Below, piece after piece: positions 1 through 9,351 of a DNA stretch of 64,000 nucleotides; position 1 is the stretch's first letter, and the number at the start of each line of letters is the position of its first letter. Under the pieces are notes generated by a model. It was given only the letters and a program-made list of their open reading frames with translations, was not told the origin of the DNA and searched no databases. The translations under genes and the position numbers were made by a program. Source of the stretch: Breoghania sp037026715 (lineage in GTDB: Bacteria > Pseudomonadota > Alphaproteobacteria > Rhizobiales > Stappiaceae); NCBI RefSeq assembly GCF_037026715.1, contig NZ_JBANCG010000001.1, positions 62,001-126,000 of the forward strand, in the 5' to 3' direction.

Positions 1-1312
1 TGCCCGGCAGGCCGCGGGTGACCGGGTGGCGCTGGCCGAGAGCGGAGATTCGCGGCAGGAACGGTTCTTCCAGGATCCGGCCGGACGGTTCCGCCGGCAT
101 GACGGTGGCCAGCGGCGTGCGATAGAGGCTGCCGGCCTCGGCATATTCCGGACCGGTTGCCATCAGCAGCGCGCCGCCGTCGCGCACGTAGCGGGCGATG
201 TTGTCGAAGTAGAGGATCGGCAGCACGCGCCGGCGCTTGTAGCGGTCGAAGATGATCAGGTCGAAATCGTCGATCTTGACCGAGAACAGCTCGCGCGTGG
301 GAAAGGCGATCAGCGAGAGCTGGCTGATCGGCGTGCCGTCCTGCTTTTCCGGCGGGCGCAGGATCGTGAAGTGGACCAGATCGACCGCCGCATCCGATTT
401 CAGGAGGTTGCGCCAGGTGCGCTCGCCCGCGTGCGGTTCGCCGGAAACAAGCAACACGCGCAGGTTCTCGCGCACGCCATCGACCGTGATGACGGCGCGG
501 TTGTTCAGTGTGGTGAGCTCGCCTTCCAGGGGCTCCACCTCGAACTCGAAGATGTTCTGCCCGCCATGGGTGATCTCGACGGGAATGTCGACCGTCACGC
601 CCGGCGCGACCATGCGGCTGTCGATCTCTTCTCCGTCGCGCCGCACGGTCATGCGCGCGGGCGCAGCGTCGAGGCCCTGACCTGCCTGCGCCACCCGCAG
701 CCGGACTTGCTGTTGTTTGCCGACCAGACCGAAGCGGGGCGCCCGCTCGATGACCACCCGACGGTCGCGCTCGTTCGCATGCCCGGTGATCAGCGCGTGG
801 AGGGGAGCGTTGAAGCCCAGCGCGCCCGCATTCTCGGGAATGTCGTGCACCTGGCCGTCGGTGACCACGATGGCGCCGGCGATGCGGTCCGGGGGAACGT
901 CGGCCAGTTCCTGGTTGAGGGGTCCGAAAAGCGCGGTTCCGTCATTTTGAAGGTCGCTGCGGGCACGCCCCGCATCGATGACGCGGACCTCGACGTTGGG
1001 GAGCGCTTCAAGGCGGGTCTTGAGCGCGGCGACCGTCTTGTCGGTCGTCTCGCGGCGTCCGTCGAGGTCCTGGCTCTGGCTGTGATCGGCAACGAGGGCC
1101 ACGACGCTGGAAAGCGGTTCGCGTTCCTCGCGTTCCACGGCGGGGTTGAGCAGGGCGAGCAGAAGGGCGGCGAAGGCGCAGGTGCGCACGAGCGTGCCGC
1201 GCTGGCGCCGCCAAAGGGCAAGGCCCATCAGAACGGCGGCGACACAGGCAAGCGCAATGATCAGCCACAGCGGCACGAGCGGCGCGAAGTCGAGGCTCCA
1301 GGTCATGTTCAT
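1..1312 (-). CDS. Membrane protein of the MoxR/DUF58 operon, glutamine amidotransferase-like, 3' end outside window
   Basis: At least 437 codons are visible and no stop is reached before the window edge. The N-terminus (MNMTWSLDFAPLVPLW) leads into two hydrophobic segments (about residues 10-27 and 38-54). A D-x-S-x-S-like motif (ADHSQSQ, about residue 75) follows, as in a von Willebrand A fold, then VVTDGQ further on. The later part (LRVLLVSGEPHAGERTW, then FDLIIFDRYKRR) resembles the class I glutamine amidotransferase-like domain found in the last gene of MoxR/DUF58 operons in Hyphomicrobiales. The start lies 11 bp after the stop of the DUF4159 gene, so the two are surely cotranscribed. The substrate is unknown. 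A second ATG two codons inside is possible. The assignment to this family is from memory of the operon type. Confidence 0.8.
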   Translation of the reverse strand, partial: MNMTWSLDFAPLVPLWLIIALACVAAVLMGLALWRRQRGTLVRTCAFAALLLALLNPAVEREEREPLSSVVALVADHSQSQDLDGRRETTDKTVAALKTRLEALPNVEVRVIDAGRARSDLQNDGTALFGPLNQELADVPPDRIAGAIVVTDGQVHDIPENAGALGFNAPLHALITGHANERDRRVVIERAPRFGLVGKQQQVRLRVAQAGQGLDAAPARMTVRRDGEEIDSRMVAPGVTVDIPVEITHGGQNIFEFEVEPLEGELTTLNNRAVITVDGVRENLRVLLVSGEPHAGERTWRNLLKSDAAVDLVHFTILRPPEKQDGTPISQLSLIAFPTRELFSVKIDDFDLIIFDRYKRRRVLPILYFDNIARYVRDGGALLMATGPEYAEAGSLYRTPLATVMPAEPSGRILEEPFLPRISALGQRHPVTRGLPG

Positions 1313-1323
1313 CGCGCCGCCTC

Positions 1324-4161
1324 CTATTGGCCGAGCCGCTCGAGCAGGGCAGGGACATGCACCTGGTCGGCCTTGTAGTTGCCGGTGAGCGTGTACATGA
1401 CGATGTTGACGCCGGAGCGATACGCCAGTTCACGTTGCATCGGATCGGCCGGCACCGTCGCGTAGAGCGGATTGCCCGCTTCATCGATCGCCCAGGCGCC
1501 GGCAAAGTCGTTCGCGCTGATCAGGATCGGAGAGACGCCGTCGCCGGCCCTGACGGGGCGGCCGCTGACGTCGTCCGTCTCCGGCGTCGCCTCCACCCAG
1601 AGCTGACCGCCGCTCCACCGGCCGGGGAACTCGTCGAGCAGGTAGAAGGCCTTGGTCAGAACATGGTCAGGCGGCACCGGCTCCAGAGCCGGTATGTCCA
1701 GTCCGGCGAGAATTTCCCGCAGCTTGCGGGTTGCCGGCGAAGCCCCGAAGCCGCCGGTTGCCGCTGTTCCGCCGATCTCGTCGCGCGTGTCGAACAAGAT
1801 CGTTCCGCCGCCGCGCATGTAGGCATCGATGCGGGCCGTGGTCTGCGCGTCCGGTTGCGGGGCGTTTTCATCCACGGGCCAGTAGAGCAGAGGAAAGAAA
1901 GACAGTTCGTCCTGATCGATACGCACGCCGATCGGCGGTCCGGGTTCCAGCGCGGTGCGGTTTTCAAGGTAGCGCGACAGACCGTAAAGGCCTGCCCGGC
2001 TGGTCTCGTCGATTTGCGCATTGCCCGTTACCACATAGGCGAGCCGCGTGGTCAACACGGCATCGAGCGCCCAGGCTTCATCCGAGACGGTGCGTTCGGA
2101 CCCGGTGGATGTCAGGCTCTGGGCGTGACCATTGCCCGGCATCGCGACGACGAGGCCCGCCGCCAGCAAGACTGCCGCGGCACCGACCGGGCGCTGCAAC
2201 AACCGCCAGCCGCCGCCAAGCACGAGAACGGCAAGCGCGTCGGCGATCAGCAGCAGCAACGCGGCAACGAAAAGGCCGGCTCGCATGTCCAGCGGCCCCG
2301 CTGTCCGGAAGCTCTCGACAGAGACACCGGAGCCGAGAACCTTCGGATCGAAGCGAAGGATCTCCGCATCGGGCTTCAGCAGATTGAGGGCGCGGAACGC
2401 GTCGTCCGCTCCGTAGAGCCCCGGCGGGTGTTCCCGGCCCGCGTCAAGGCCGTCGATGTCTGCGACGGGTACGGGCTTTGCCGTTGCGCCGGGAGTGACG
2501 AAATGGCCGAAACCATCGAGCAGCCGCATGGGTGCAAGCACCGCCTGACCGGCGCCCTGTCCGTCGCCCGGCTTGGACGCCCGGGCTGCCGAAAAGGAGA
2601 GAATCCGCCTCAGCATCTCGACGAAGGTTCCTGAGATGGGAAGGTTGGACCAGGTCGTATCGGCGGTGACGTGAAAGAGCACCACCCAGCCGCGGTCGAT
2701 CGGCATCGCGGTGACAAGCGGTGTGCCGTCCGCCAGGCTCGCCCAGGTCTTGTCGGGCAGCGTCGCATCGGGTTCGGCCAGCACCTGCCGACGGACGGTC
2801 ACGTCGTCGGGAACGGCCAGCCCCGCAAAGGGACCGTTTTCGGAAAAGCTGCCGAGCGGTTGCGGCTGCTCCCAGGAAAGGCTGCCGCCGAGCGCCCTCC
2901 CGCCGGAGCGCAGATCCACCGGAACGAGGTCGTCGGTACGCGAGGCCATGTGGGGGCCAGCAAATCGCACCAGAACACCACCTGCCGCGACCCAGCGGCG
3001 CAAATCGTCAAGGGAATCGGCGGGAACGTTGCCGATATCGGCCATCAGCAGGACCGAGACGTTCTGTTCGATCAGGTCCGGCAGGGCTTCGGCGAGGTCG
3101 AGCGAGCGGGGTTCGCGCAGGTCGGCATAGGGCGTCAGGGCGCGACGGAGATAGTAGAGAGGCGCCAGAAGCGGTTGCGCGCGCTGCGCAGAATCGCCGG
3201 AAAGCAGGCCGATGGTGCGCCGCCGCCAGCGCTCGTCGACGAGCTGGACGGCTCCAGCAGCCCGTTCGCCCTCGATCTGCAGCCGGGCGATCTCGTTTCG
3301 CAGTTCCACCGGCAGCTCGAACCGCGCCTCGGCGTCCCGCGCGCCGGCCTCGAATTGCGCCTGGGCTTCGGCGATGACGAGCCCCTTCATGTCGAGAGCC
3401 TGCACGGATATTTCGCGGGCGGTGGCAGCCCCGTCCCGAACAACGGTGGCCGTCAGGGCATTGGCGTCATTGCGCACGGCCTTCAGCCCTGCCGGCAAGG
3501 TCTCGGACATGTAGACGCTCAGCCGCGCATTGCCGGCGATACCGGGAAGCGATTCGGCGAAGTGGGTTGTGGCCTCTTCGCCGAGGCCGTCCTGAAGCCA
3601 TGTGACGGATCCGGGCGCGGCATTGGTCGCCTCATCGCGCAGACCGGCGAGGAGCTCGTCCGGACGGGAAGCCCATGAGCGCGGCTCCAGGGCCCGCAGC
3701 CGGTCTCTGGCCTCGTTGGCCCCCGTCGGGGTCAATGCCTGGCCCGGACCATCGGCGCTTGCGGCGATCAGCACCGGCCGCCCGTCGCTTTCCGCTCCGT
3801 CGATCAGGCGCTCGGCCGTCGTGATCCGGGCGTCCCAGTCGGGGGCCGCCGTCCAGCCATTGTCGAGGATGAGCCAGAGCGGGCCGGTTCCGCTGCCGGT
3901 ATCGGCGAGCGGACGCCAGACGGGGCCGGCCAGCGCCAGAATGAGGATGGCCGCCATGAGCAGCCGCAGGAGCGTCAGCCACCACGGGCTGCGCGCGGGC
4001 GTCTCTTCGTTCTTCTCCACGTCGAGCAGCAGGCGCGTTGGCGGAAAGGCGACCTCTCTTGGCCGTGGCGGCGTGAAGCGGAGCAGCCACCAGATGACCG
4101 GGAGGCTCACAAGGGCGGCCAGGACGAAAGGGCTGGTGAAGGCGAGCGGCAATCCAAACAT
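1324..4161 (-). CDS. BatA-N / DUF4159 domain membrane protein
   Basis: 945 residues. The start ATG at 4161 overlaps the TGA of the DUF58 gene (TGATG), which favours it over upstream starts that would run deep into that gene. It opens with the aerotolerance-regulator N-terminal segment (FTSPFVLAALVSLPVIWWLL, then FTPPRPREVAFPPTRLLL), with a second hydrophobic stretch at about residues 59-77. A vWA-like middle follows in which the expected metal site reads LILDNGWTAAPDW, a degenerate MIDAS. A glutamine-amidotransferase-like core and two further membrane helices follow (about residues 640-690). The C-terminal 210 residues are a DUF4159 domain (TRLAYVVTGN, then LSFFPLLYWPV and ILFDTRDE). Related Bat operons act in envelope stress and complex assembly; the exact role here is unknown. 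Confidence 0.85.
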   Translation of the reverse strand: MFGLPLAFTSPFVLAALVSLPVIWWLLRFTPPRPREVAFPPTRLLLDVEKNEETPARSPWWLTLLRLLMAAILILALAGPVWRPLADTGSGTGPLWLILDNGWTAAPDWDARITTAERLIDGAESDGRPVLIAASADGPGQALTPTGANEARDRLRALEPRSWASRPDELLAGLRDEATNAAPGSVTWLQDGLGEEATTHFAESLPGIAGNARLSVYMSETLPAGLKAVRNDANALTATVVRDGAATAREISVQALDMKGLVIAEAQAQFEAGARDAEARFELPVELRNEIARLQIEGERAAGAVQLVDERWRRRTIGLLSGDSAQRAQPLLAPLYYLRRALTPYADLREPRSLDLAEALPDLIEQNVSVLLMADIGNVPADSLDDLRRWVAAGGVLVRFAGPHMASRTDDLVPVDLRSGGRALGGSLSWEQPQPLGSFSENGPFAGLAVPDDVTVRRQVLAEPDATLPDKTWASLADGTPLVTAMPIDRGWVVLFHVTADTTWSNLPISGTFVEMLRRILSFSAARASKPGDGQGAGQAVLAPMRLLDGFGHFVTPGATAKPVPVADIDGLDAGREHPPGLYGADDAFRALNLLKPDAEILRFDPKVLGSGVSVESFRTAGPLDMRAGLFVAALLLLIADALAVLVLGGGWRLLQRPVGAAAVLLAAGLVVAMPGNGHAQSLTSTGSERTVSDEAWALDAVLTTRLAYVVTGNAQIDETSRAGLYGLSRYLENRTALEPGPPIGVRIDQDELSFFPLLYWPVDENAPQPDAQTTARIDAYMRGGGTILFDTRDEIGGTAATGGFGASPATRKLREILAGLDIPALEPVPPDHVLTKAFYLLDEFPGRWSGGQLWVEATPETDDVSGRPVRAGDGVSPILISANDFAGAWAIDEAGNPLYATVPADPMQRELAYRSGVNIVMYTLTGNYKADQVHVPALLERLGQ

Positions 4162-5099
4162 CACGCGCCCCCTGCTGCCATGGGGCGCCGCGTCGCCGCA
4201 TCGGCGTTGTCGGCAAGGCGCGCATGCAGCGCAAGCAGGGGCTCGCTTGCCGGTCGGTCGGTATGATGGACGAGGAACGTCCAACCGGCCTTGCGGGCAA
4301 GCTCGTCAAGCTCGGCGCGATGATCGGCGAGGCGCTTGCGATAGGCATCGCGCCAGGATTCCGCCCGCCCGGCGGTCAGCCTGGTGCCGGTTTCCGGATC
4401 GCGGAACTCGGTCCGGCCGGCGAAGGGGAACGTTTCTTCCACCGGATCCATCACCTGCACCAGATGGCCGCGTGCACCCGATGCGACCACGCGTCGGACC
4501 CAGTTTGCCGTCTCGGCTATGGGATCGAGCAGATCGCCGATGAGGATCACCTCCGAAAACCTGCCGATCGCGTGGGTATCCGGCAGAGACAGGGTGGGCG
4601 CGGAATGACTGAGCGCGGCCGCAAGCTTCTCGGCAGCGTTTCGGTGCGACAGGGGCCGCGTCATCCCCGTCAGCCCGATGCGTTCACCGCCGCGCGCAAG
4701 CAGATCGGCAAGGCCGAGCAGGATCACCAGCGCGCGATCCCGTTTGGAGGTGGCCGCCAGCCTGGAGCGAAACGTCATGGACGAAGAAAGGTCGGCCCAC
4801 AGCCAGATGGTATGCGCCGCCTCCCATTCGCGTTCGCGCACGAAGAGATGGTCGTCGCGCGCGGAGCGGCGCCAGTCGATGCGCTTGACCGGTTCGCCCA
4901 TGGTGAAGGGACGGAATTGCCAGAAGGTCTCGCCCGGACCGGCGCGGCGGCGGCCGTGCCAGCCGGCGGCGACGGTGTTGGCGACGTGTTTGGCCTCCAC
5001 GAGCAGATCCGGCAGCGCCTCGGACAGGGCGCGCGCTTCGCCTATGACGTTCAGCAAGGCCTCCTGGGAGGGGGTGTCGTGATCTGGTGTCGCCTGCAT
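4161..5099 (-). CDS. DUF58 domain-containing protein
   Basis: 312 residues. The DUF58 signature is clear: GETFWQFRPFTMGEPVKRID followed by WRRSARDDHLFVRERE (about residues 60-95). Directly after it comes WLWADLSSSMTF, a D-x-S-x-S MIDAS-like motif that suggests a vWA fold able to bind a divalent metal. No transmembrane helix is evident, so it is probably cytoplasmic or peripheral. DUF58 proteins are almost always encoded next to MoxR AAA+ ATPases and are thought to be their partners or clients. Here moxR lies 59 bp upstream and the DUF4159 membrane protein starts on this gene's stop codon. Confidence 0.9.
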   Translation of the reverse strand: MQATPDHDTPSQEALLNVIGEARALSEALPDLLVEAKHVANTVAAGWHGRRRAGPGETFWQFRPFTMGEPVKRIDWRRSARDDHLFVREREWEAAHTIWLWADLSSSMTFRSRLAATSKRDRALVILLGLADLLARGGERIGLTGMTRPLSHRNAAEKLAAALSHSAPTLSLPDTHAIGRFSEVILIGDLLDPIAETANWVRRVVASGARGHLVQVMDPVEETFPFAGRTEFRDPETGTRLTAGRAESWRDAYRKRLADHRAELDELARKAGWTFLVHHTDRPASEPLLALHARLADNADAATRRPMAAGGA

Positions 5100-5158
5100 C
5101 TTGCGTCCGTATCAGGCCCGGCAACCGGCTGTCCGGGCAGCGCGAAAAAGCGCCGAAA

Positions 5159-6157
5159 TCAGCCGATCCTGGCCTTGAGCTCGGCAATGACGCCGCGCAC
5201 GGTATGGCCATCGGCGCGGGCGGCGAAGGTGAGCGCCATGCGGTGCTGCAATACCGGCTCGGCCAGCGCCATCACGTCGTCGATCGAGGGCGACAGCCGG
5301 CCCTGCAGCAGGGCGCGGGCCCTGACGGTCAGCATCAGGGCCTGCGAAGCCCGCGGGCCGGGGCCCCAGGCGATACGCTCGGTGACCGGGTCGGCTCCCT
5401 CACCGGGGCGCGCGGAGCGCACCAGCGTCAGGATGGCTCCCACGACCGAATCTCCGACAGGAATGCGCCGCACGAGATTCTGGTACGCGGTGAGTTCGGC
5501 CGCATTGAGCACGGCGGTCGCGTGGGAATCGTGCGCGCCCGTCGTTTGCAGCACGATCTTACGTTCCGCTTCGAGGTCGGGATAATAGACATCGATCTGC
5601 ATCAGGAAGCGGTCGAGCTGTGCTTCCGGCAGGGGATAGGTTCCTTCCTGCTCCAGCGGATTCTGCGTCGCGAGCACATGGAAGGGGCGCGGGACCTCGT
5701 GCGTCGAGCCGGCCACCGTCACGTGGTATTCCTGCATGGCTTGCAGGAGGGCGGACTGGGTGCGCGGGCTGGCACGGTTGATCTCGTCGGCCATCAGCAA
5801 CTGGGCGAATATCGGGCCGGGAATGAAACGGAAAGACCGAGTGCCGTCCTCCGCCTGTTCGAGGACTTCCGCACCCAGAATGTCGGAGGGCATGAGGTCG
5901 GGCGTGAACTGGATGCGGTTCGCCTCAAGGCCGATCACCGTGCCGAGCGTCTCGACCAGCTTTGTCTTGGCAAGGCCAGGCACGCCGACGAGAAGGCCAT
6001 GACCGCCGGCCAGTATGGTGATCAGCGAATTGTCGACGACCGACTGCTGACCGAAGATCACGCGGCCTATCTCCTCGCGGGCCGCGGCCAGACGGTTCAC
6101 GGCGGCTTCCGTTTCGGCAACGATAGCGTCGGATTCGGTGGCTTGGTAGGCGCTCAT
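5159..6157 (-). CDS. MoxR family AAA+ ATPase
   Basis: 332 residues, the usual size. Walker A is GVPGLAKTKL (about residue 57). Walker B with sensor is LLMADEINRASPRTQSALLQ (about 122). Further family marks are FTPDLMPSDILG, FHVLATQNPLEQEGTYPLPE and LDRFLMQI. The C-terminal AAA lid follows (about 220-332). MoxR proteins are chaperone-like ATPases that assemble or activate partner proteins, often with vWA-domain partners such as the DUF58 protein encoded next. It is the first gene of the four-gene minus-strand operon. A 16-bp perfect palindrome sits 27 bp upstream of the start. Confidence 0.93.
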   Translation of the reverse strand: MSAYQATESDAIVAETEAAVNRLAAAREEIGRVIFGQQSVVDNSLITILAGGHGLLVGVPGLAKTKLVETLGTVIGLEANRIQFTPDLMPSDILGAEVLEQAEDGTRSFRFIPGPIFAQLLMADEINRASPRTQSALLQAMQEYHVTVAGSTHEVPRPFHVLATQNPLEQEGTYPLPEAQLDRFLMQIDVYYPDLEAERKIVLQTTGAHDSHATAVLNAAELTAYQNLVRRIPVGDSVVGAILTLVRSARPGEGADPVTERIAWGPGPRASQALMLTVRARALLQGRLSPSIDDVMALAEPVLQHRMALTFAARADGHTVRGVIAELKARIG

Positions 6158-6492
6158 TCGTTTCCCCGTCCCTGAGCCGCAATGCCACCCGCGGGTGGCC
6201 GGTCCTGTGTGAAAGTCTATCAGGCAATCGCTCGGCGCTCATGCGTTATCCGGCACCGCGATCCGTAAGAGAGGCAGACTCAACCACTCTTCACAATGCG
6301 GTGCTGGGGCCACGCGTCAAGCGCGGTATTCCTACCGCAAGGACCGATTTTTACGTCTTACAAATGCGCCGGGCGAGCATCGGTTGGCCCTGTCCCCCGG
6401 TTCCGCTGCAACACCGAGACTGGATTTGAGAGAGCAATACTGACAGAAAGAAGGCAAGCACGTCCGCTGTATTGCTTATGAATTGGGGAAAT
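6158..6492. other. Gene-free divergent intergenic region
   Basis: 335 bp between the divergent moxR operon and the DUF1285 gene. It holds a 16-bp perfect palindrome (GCCACCCGCGGGTGGC, 6184-6199) close to moxR and a smaller hairpin (GCGGTA-TTCC-TACCGC) near 6324-6340. Both promoters must lie here, but I see no pair of -35/-10 boxes good enough to mark. No convincing small gene is present. Confidence 0.6.
6184..6199. repeat. 16-bp perfect palindrome upstream of the MoxR gene
   Basis: GCCACCCGCGGGTGGC is self-complementary without a spacer. It lies 27 bp before the moxR start, where it could be an operator for a dimeric regulator or a structure in the moxR leader. No U-tract follows on either strand, so it is not an intrinsic terminator. 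Confidence 0.5.
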
Positions 6493-7125
6493 ATGAGCAC
6501 GAAAAAAGACGAAGGCTCGTCTCATCACTTTGATGTGACCCCGATCTCATTGCAGGAACTCATCCGCCGCGCGGCTCCCTCCGGCAAGGGGCTGCCGCCG
6601 GTGGACCGCTGGGAGCCCGATTACTGCGGCGCCATCGACATGCGCATCGCGGCCGATGGTTCGTGGCACTACATGGGTACGCCGATCAACCGGGAAGCGC
6701 TCGTGCGGCTCTTTTCGACGGTACTGCGGCACGACGCGGATGGGGCGTACTATCTCGTCACCCCCGTCGAGAAGATCGGCATTAAGGTGGAGGATGCGCC
6801 CTTCCTGGCGGTGGAGATGCATGCCCGGGGCGAGGGCGAGAACCAGGTACTCACCTTCCGGACCAATGTCGGCGACGTGGTGGAGGCCGATGCGGCGCAT
6901 CCCATCCGTTTCGTAGAGGAGGAGGCAACGGGAGGGCTGAAGCCCTATATCCTTGTTCGTGGCCGGCTCGAGGCGAAGCTCGCGCGACCCCTGCTTTACG
7001 AGCTGGCGGAACTTGCGGTGGCGCTGGGTGGCGAAGCAGACGGGAGGCTGGGCGTGTGGAGCGGCGGGAGCTTTTTCGTGATGGAACCAGAATCCGCGCC
7101 GAAGGGCGGACAAGACGGAGAGTGA
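6493..7125 (+). CDS. DUF1285 domain-containing protein
   Basis: 210 residues. I chose ATG 6493 because GGGGA (6485-6489) sits just upstream; the in-frame TTG 6472 and ATG 6478 lack a ribosome binding site. The protein matches DUF1285: LPPVDRWEPDYCGAIDMRIA, then WHYMGTPINREALVRLFSTV and YYLVTPVEKIGIKVEDAPF. It is a soluble family of unknown function. In alphaproteobacteria it commonly lies, as here, just before a CoA pyrophosphatase, DUF6111 and a CCA-adding enzyme, all likely one transcript. Confidence 0.88.
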   Translation: MSTKKDEGSSHHFDVTPISLQELIRRAAPSGKGLPPVDRWEPDYCGAIDMRIAADGSWHYMGTPINREALVRLFSTVLRHDADGAYYLVTPVEKIGIKVEDAPFLAVEMHARGEGENQVLTFRTNVGDVVEADAAHPIRFVEEEATGGLKPYILVRGRLEAKLARPLLYELAELAVALGGEADGRLGVWSGGSFFVMEPESAPKGGQDGE

Positions 7126-7144
7126 GGGGAGGCGCATCGCAAAG

Positions 7145-7834
7145 ATGAAGATTGAGACGCCTGAGGTCGGGCAGCCGACGACGCGCTCGCAGGAGGTCGA
7201 ATTCGGTCCGGGATCCAATGTGTCAGACTTCTCAGCCCGCGCATTCCGAGAACGCGCGCTGGAAAGGCTCCACGCGAGCGAACGGGAGACGGGCGATCAC
7301 GTTCTCAATCCGGCGTTGTATCCCTCCGCCGCGCAGCGGTCCCTGCGCGATGCGGCCGTGCTCATTCCCGTCGTCGACCGCGGGGTGGATGCGAGCGTGC
7401 TCCTGACGCTTCGCACCGACCACCTGTCGAGCCACGCCGGCCAGATCGCCTTTCCCGGCGGGAAGATCGACGAGGGCGACCGCGACGCAACCGAGGCGGC
7501 GCTGCGCGAGGCCCGCGAGGAAATCGGCCTGGCTCCCGATTTCGTGGAACCGATAGGTCGGCTCGGCCCCTATCTCACCGGCTCCGGCTTCCGAATCGTG
7601 CCGATCGTGGGGCTTGTGCGCGAAGGCTTCAGCCTGCGCCCGGAACCGGGCGAAGTGGCGGATATTTTCGAGGTCCCTCTGCGGTTCCTGATGTCGCCCG
7701 CGAACCATCAGAAGCGGTCCAGGGAATGGCAGGGCGCGCGTCGCTACTTCTACGCCATGCCCTACGAAAGCCGGTATATCTGGGGTGTGACCGCAGGGAT
7801 CTTGCGCAGCCTCTACGATACGATGTACGGCTGA
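7145..7834 (+). CDS. CoA pyrophosphatase (Nudix hydrolase)
   Basis: 229 residues. The Nudix box is intact (GGKIDEGDRDATEAALREAR, then EEIGL), supplying the metal-binding glutamates. It is preceded by LLTLRTDHLSSHAGQIAFPG, the sequence typical of the NudL/CoA pyrophosphatase group that hydrolyses CoA and its derivatives to 3',5'-ADP and phosphopantetheine. The ribosome binding site GAGGGGAGG precedes the start. It lies 19 bp after DUF1285 and 3 bp before DUF6111. Confidence 0.9.
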   Translation: MKIETPEVGQPTTRSQEVEFGPGSNVSDFSARAFRERALERLHASERETGDHVLNPALYPSAAQRSLRDAAVLIPVVDRGVDASVLLTLRTDHLSSHAGQIAFPGGKIDEGDRDATEAALREAREEIGLAPDFVEPIGRLGPYLTGSGFRIVPIVGLVREGFSLRPEPGEVADIFEVPLRFLMSPANHQKRSREWQGARRYFYAMPYESRYIWGVTAGILRSLYDTMYG

Positions 7835-7837
7835 GAC

Positions 7838-8098
7838 ATGGTTCGTGTCATTTTCGTCCATCTGCTGCTCTTCGCCTTGCCGTTCATCGCCTACGGGGTA
7901 TGGCTGATGGTCGTCCGGCGCTCGGCATCCGCGGAAAATTGGCGGGATGCGCCGGTGCTTTGGCTGTCACTTACCGGTGGCGTCATCGTGATCGTCAGCC
8001 TCATCATGCTGGCCTCGTTTCAGGATCAAAACGCAAACGCGACGTACACGCCGATGCAGTATCGAGACGGCCAGCTCGTGCCCGGCAAGCTGGAATAG
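7838..8098 (+). CDS. DUF6111 family small membrane protein
   Basis: 86 residues with two hydrophobic helices (about 5-24 and 39-59) and a short polar tail (YTPMQYRDGQLVPGKLE). This matches the alphaproteobacterial DUF6111 family, whose function is unknown. It sits 3 bp after the Nudix gene and 13 bp before the nucleotidyltransferase, so it is a member of the same operon. Confidence 0.85.
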   Translation: MVRVIFVHLLLFALPFIAYGVWLMVVRRSASAENWRDAPVLWLSLTGGVIVIVSLIMLASFQDQNANATYTPMQYRDGQLVPGKLE

Positions 8099-8111
8099 TC
8101 CCTTGCCCACC

Positions 8112-9341
8112 ATGCTCACCGACGCGCCGTGGCTTACGAGCGCCAGCATTCGCCGCGTCTTCGAAGCGGTCGCGATGGAGGGCGACGAGGCGCGGGTCGT
8201 CGGCGGGGCGGTGCGCAACACGCTGATGGGCGAGCCCGTCGGCGATGTCGATATCGCGACCACGGCCTTGCCCGAAATCGTTGTGAAACGGGCGAAGGCC
8301 GCGGGGCTCAAGCCCGTTCCCACCGGCATGGAGCATGGCACGATCACCGTGGTCAGCGACGGCACGCCCTATGAGGTGACGACGCTGCGCGAGGACATCG
8401 AGACATTCGGTCGGCACGCCGTGGTGCGGTTCTCGCGGGACTGGCGGGCGGATGCTGCACGGCGCGACTTCACGATGAATGCGCTTTACGCCGATGTTGA
8501 TGGTGCCGTTCATGATCCAACCGGCGAGGGCTATGCGGATTGTCTCGCCCGGCGCGTGCGATTCATCGGCGATCCGCATGCCCGCATTCGCGAGGACTAT
8601 CTGCGCATCCTGCGGTTCTTCCGCTTTCACGCGCATTACGGGGCGGGCGCCATTGACGCTTCCGGGCTTTCTGCCGTGGTTGCCGCACGTGACGGGCTGC
8701 GCCGGCTTTCGGCGGAGCGGGTGGGGCACGAACTCCGCCGCATTCTGCCGGCCCCCCACGCGGTGGAAACGGTGGCGACGATGGCGGAGAGCGGCATCAT
8801 CGAGATCGCGCTTGGCGGCGTGGTGCGGCTGGAGGATTTCGCCCATCTTCATCATCTGAAGGACTTCGCTGTGGAAGCCGGCAACGGTATTCTGCAACTG
8901 GCTGCGCTGGCGTGCTTCGTGGCGGAAGATGTCGACCGGTTGACGGACCGGCTCCGGCTGTCCAATGCCGAGGCAAAGCGCATGGCCAGTGCGCTGGCTG
9001 CCTCTCAGACATTCCATTCAACGCTGGATTGGCTTGCGGCGCGCGAACGGCTTTATCGGCTCGGGCACGAGACGGCAATCGAGGCGGCCCTGCTCGCCTG
9101 GTGCCGCAGCGCGGCCGGGCCGGACGATCAGGCCTGGCGCCGGCTGCTCGTCACCCTGCGCTCGCAGGAGGTTCCCGTCTTTCCGGTCGCCGGCCGCGAT
9201 CTTCTGGCGTTAGGGCATAAGCCCGGTCCGGCGATCGGCGTGGCGTTGCAGGCGCTGGAGGCACGCTGGATCGCCTCGGGGTTCGCATTGGGCAGGGACG
9301 ACCTGCTCCGTGATGCCGGCGGCGACGCGCAGACGCCCTGA
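8112..9341 (+). CDS. CCA tRNA nucleotidyltransferase (class II)
   Basis: 409 residues from ATG 8112; an in-frame TTG at 8103 would add three residues and neither has a clear Shine-Dalgarno. The head domain carries EARVVGGAVRNTLMG and the catalytic D-x-D in GDVDIATTALPE. RRDFTMNALYAD and the RFIGDPHARIREDYLRILRF segment that reads the nucleotide follow. Enzymes of this family add or repair the 3' CCA of tRNAs from CTP and ATP. Poly(A) polymerase is a possible alternative, but the alphaproteobacterial type and operon favour CCA addition. It ends 11 bp from the convergent hemF. Confidence 0.9.
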   Translation: MLTDAPWLTSASIRRVFEAVAMEGDEARVVGGAVRNTLMGEPVGDVDIATTALPEIVVKRAKAAGLKPVPTGMEHGTITVVSDGTPYEVTTLREDIETFGRHAVVRFSRDWRADAARRDFTMNALYADVDGAVHDPTGEGYADCLARRVRFIGDPHARIREDYLRILRFFRFHAHYGAGAIDASGLSAVVAARDGLRRLSAERVGHELRRILPAPHAVETVATMAESGIIEIALGGVVRLEDFAHLHHLKDFAVEAGNGILQLAALACFVAEDVDRLTDRLRLSNAEAKRMASALAASQTFHSTLDWLAARERLYRLGHETAIEAALLAWCRSAAGPDDQAWRRLLVTLRSQEVPVFPVAGRDLLALGHKPGPAIGVALQALEARWIASGFALGRDDLLRDAGGDAQTP

Positions 9342-9351
9342 ACGTCGGGGC

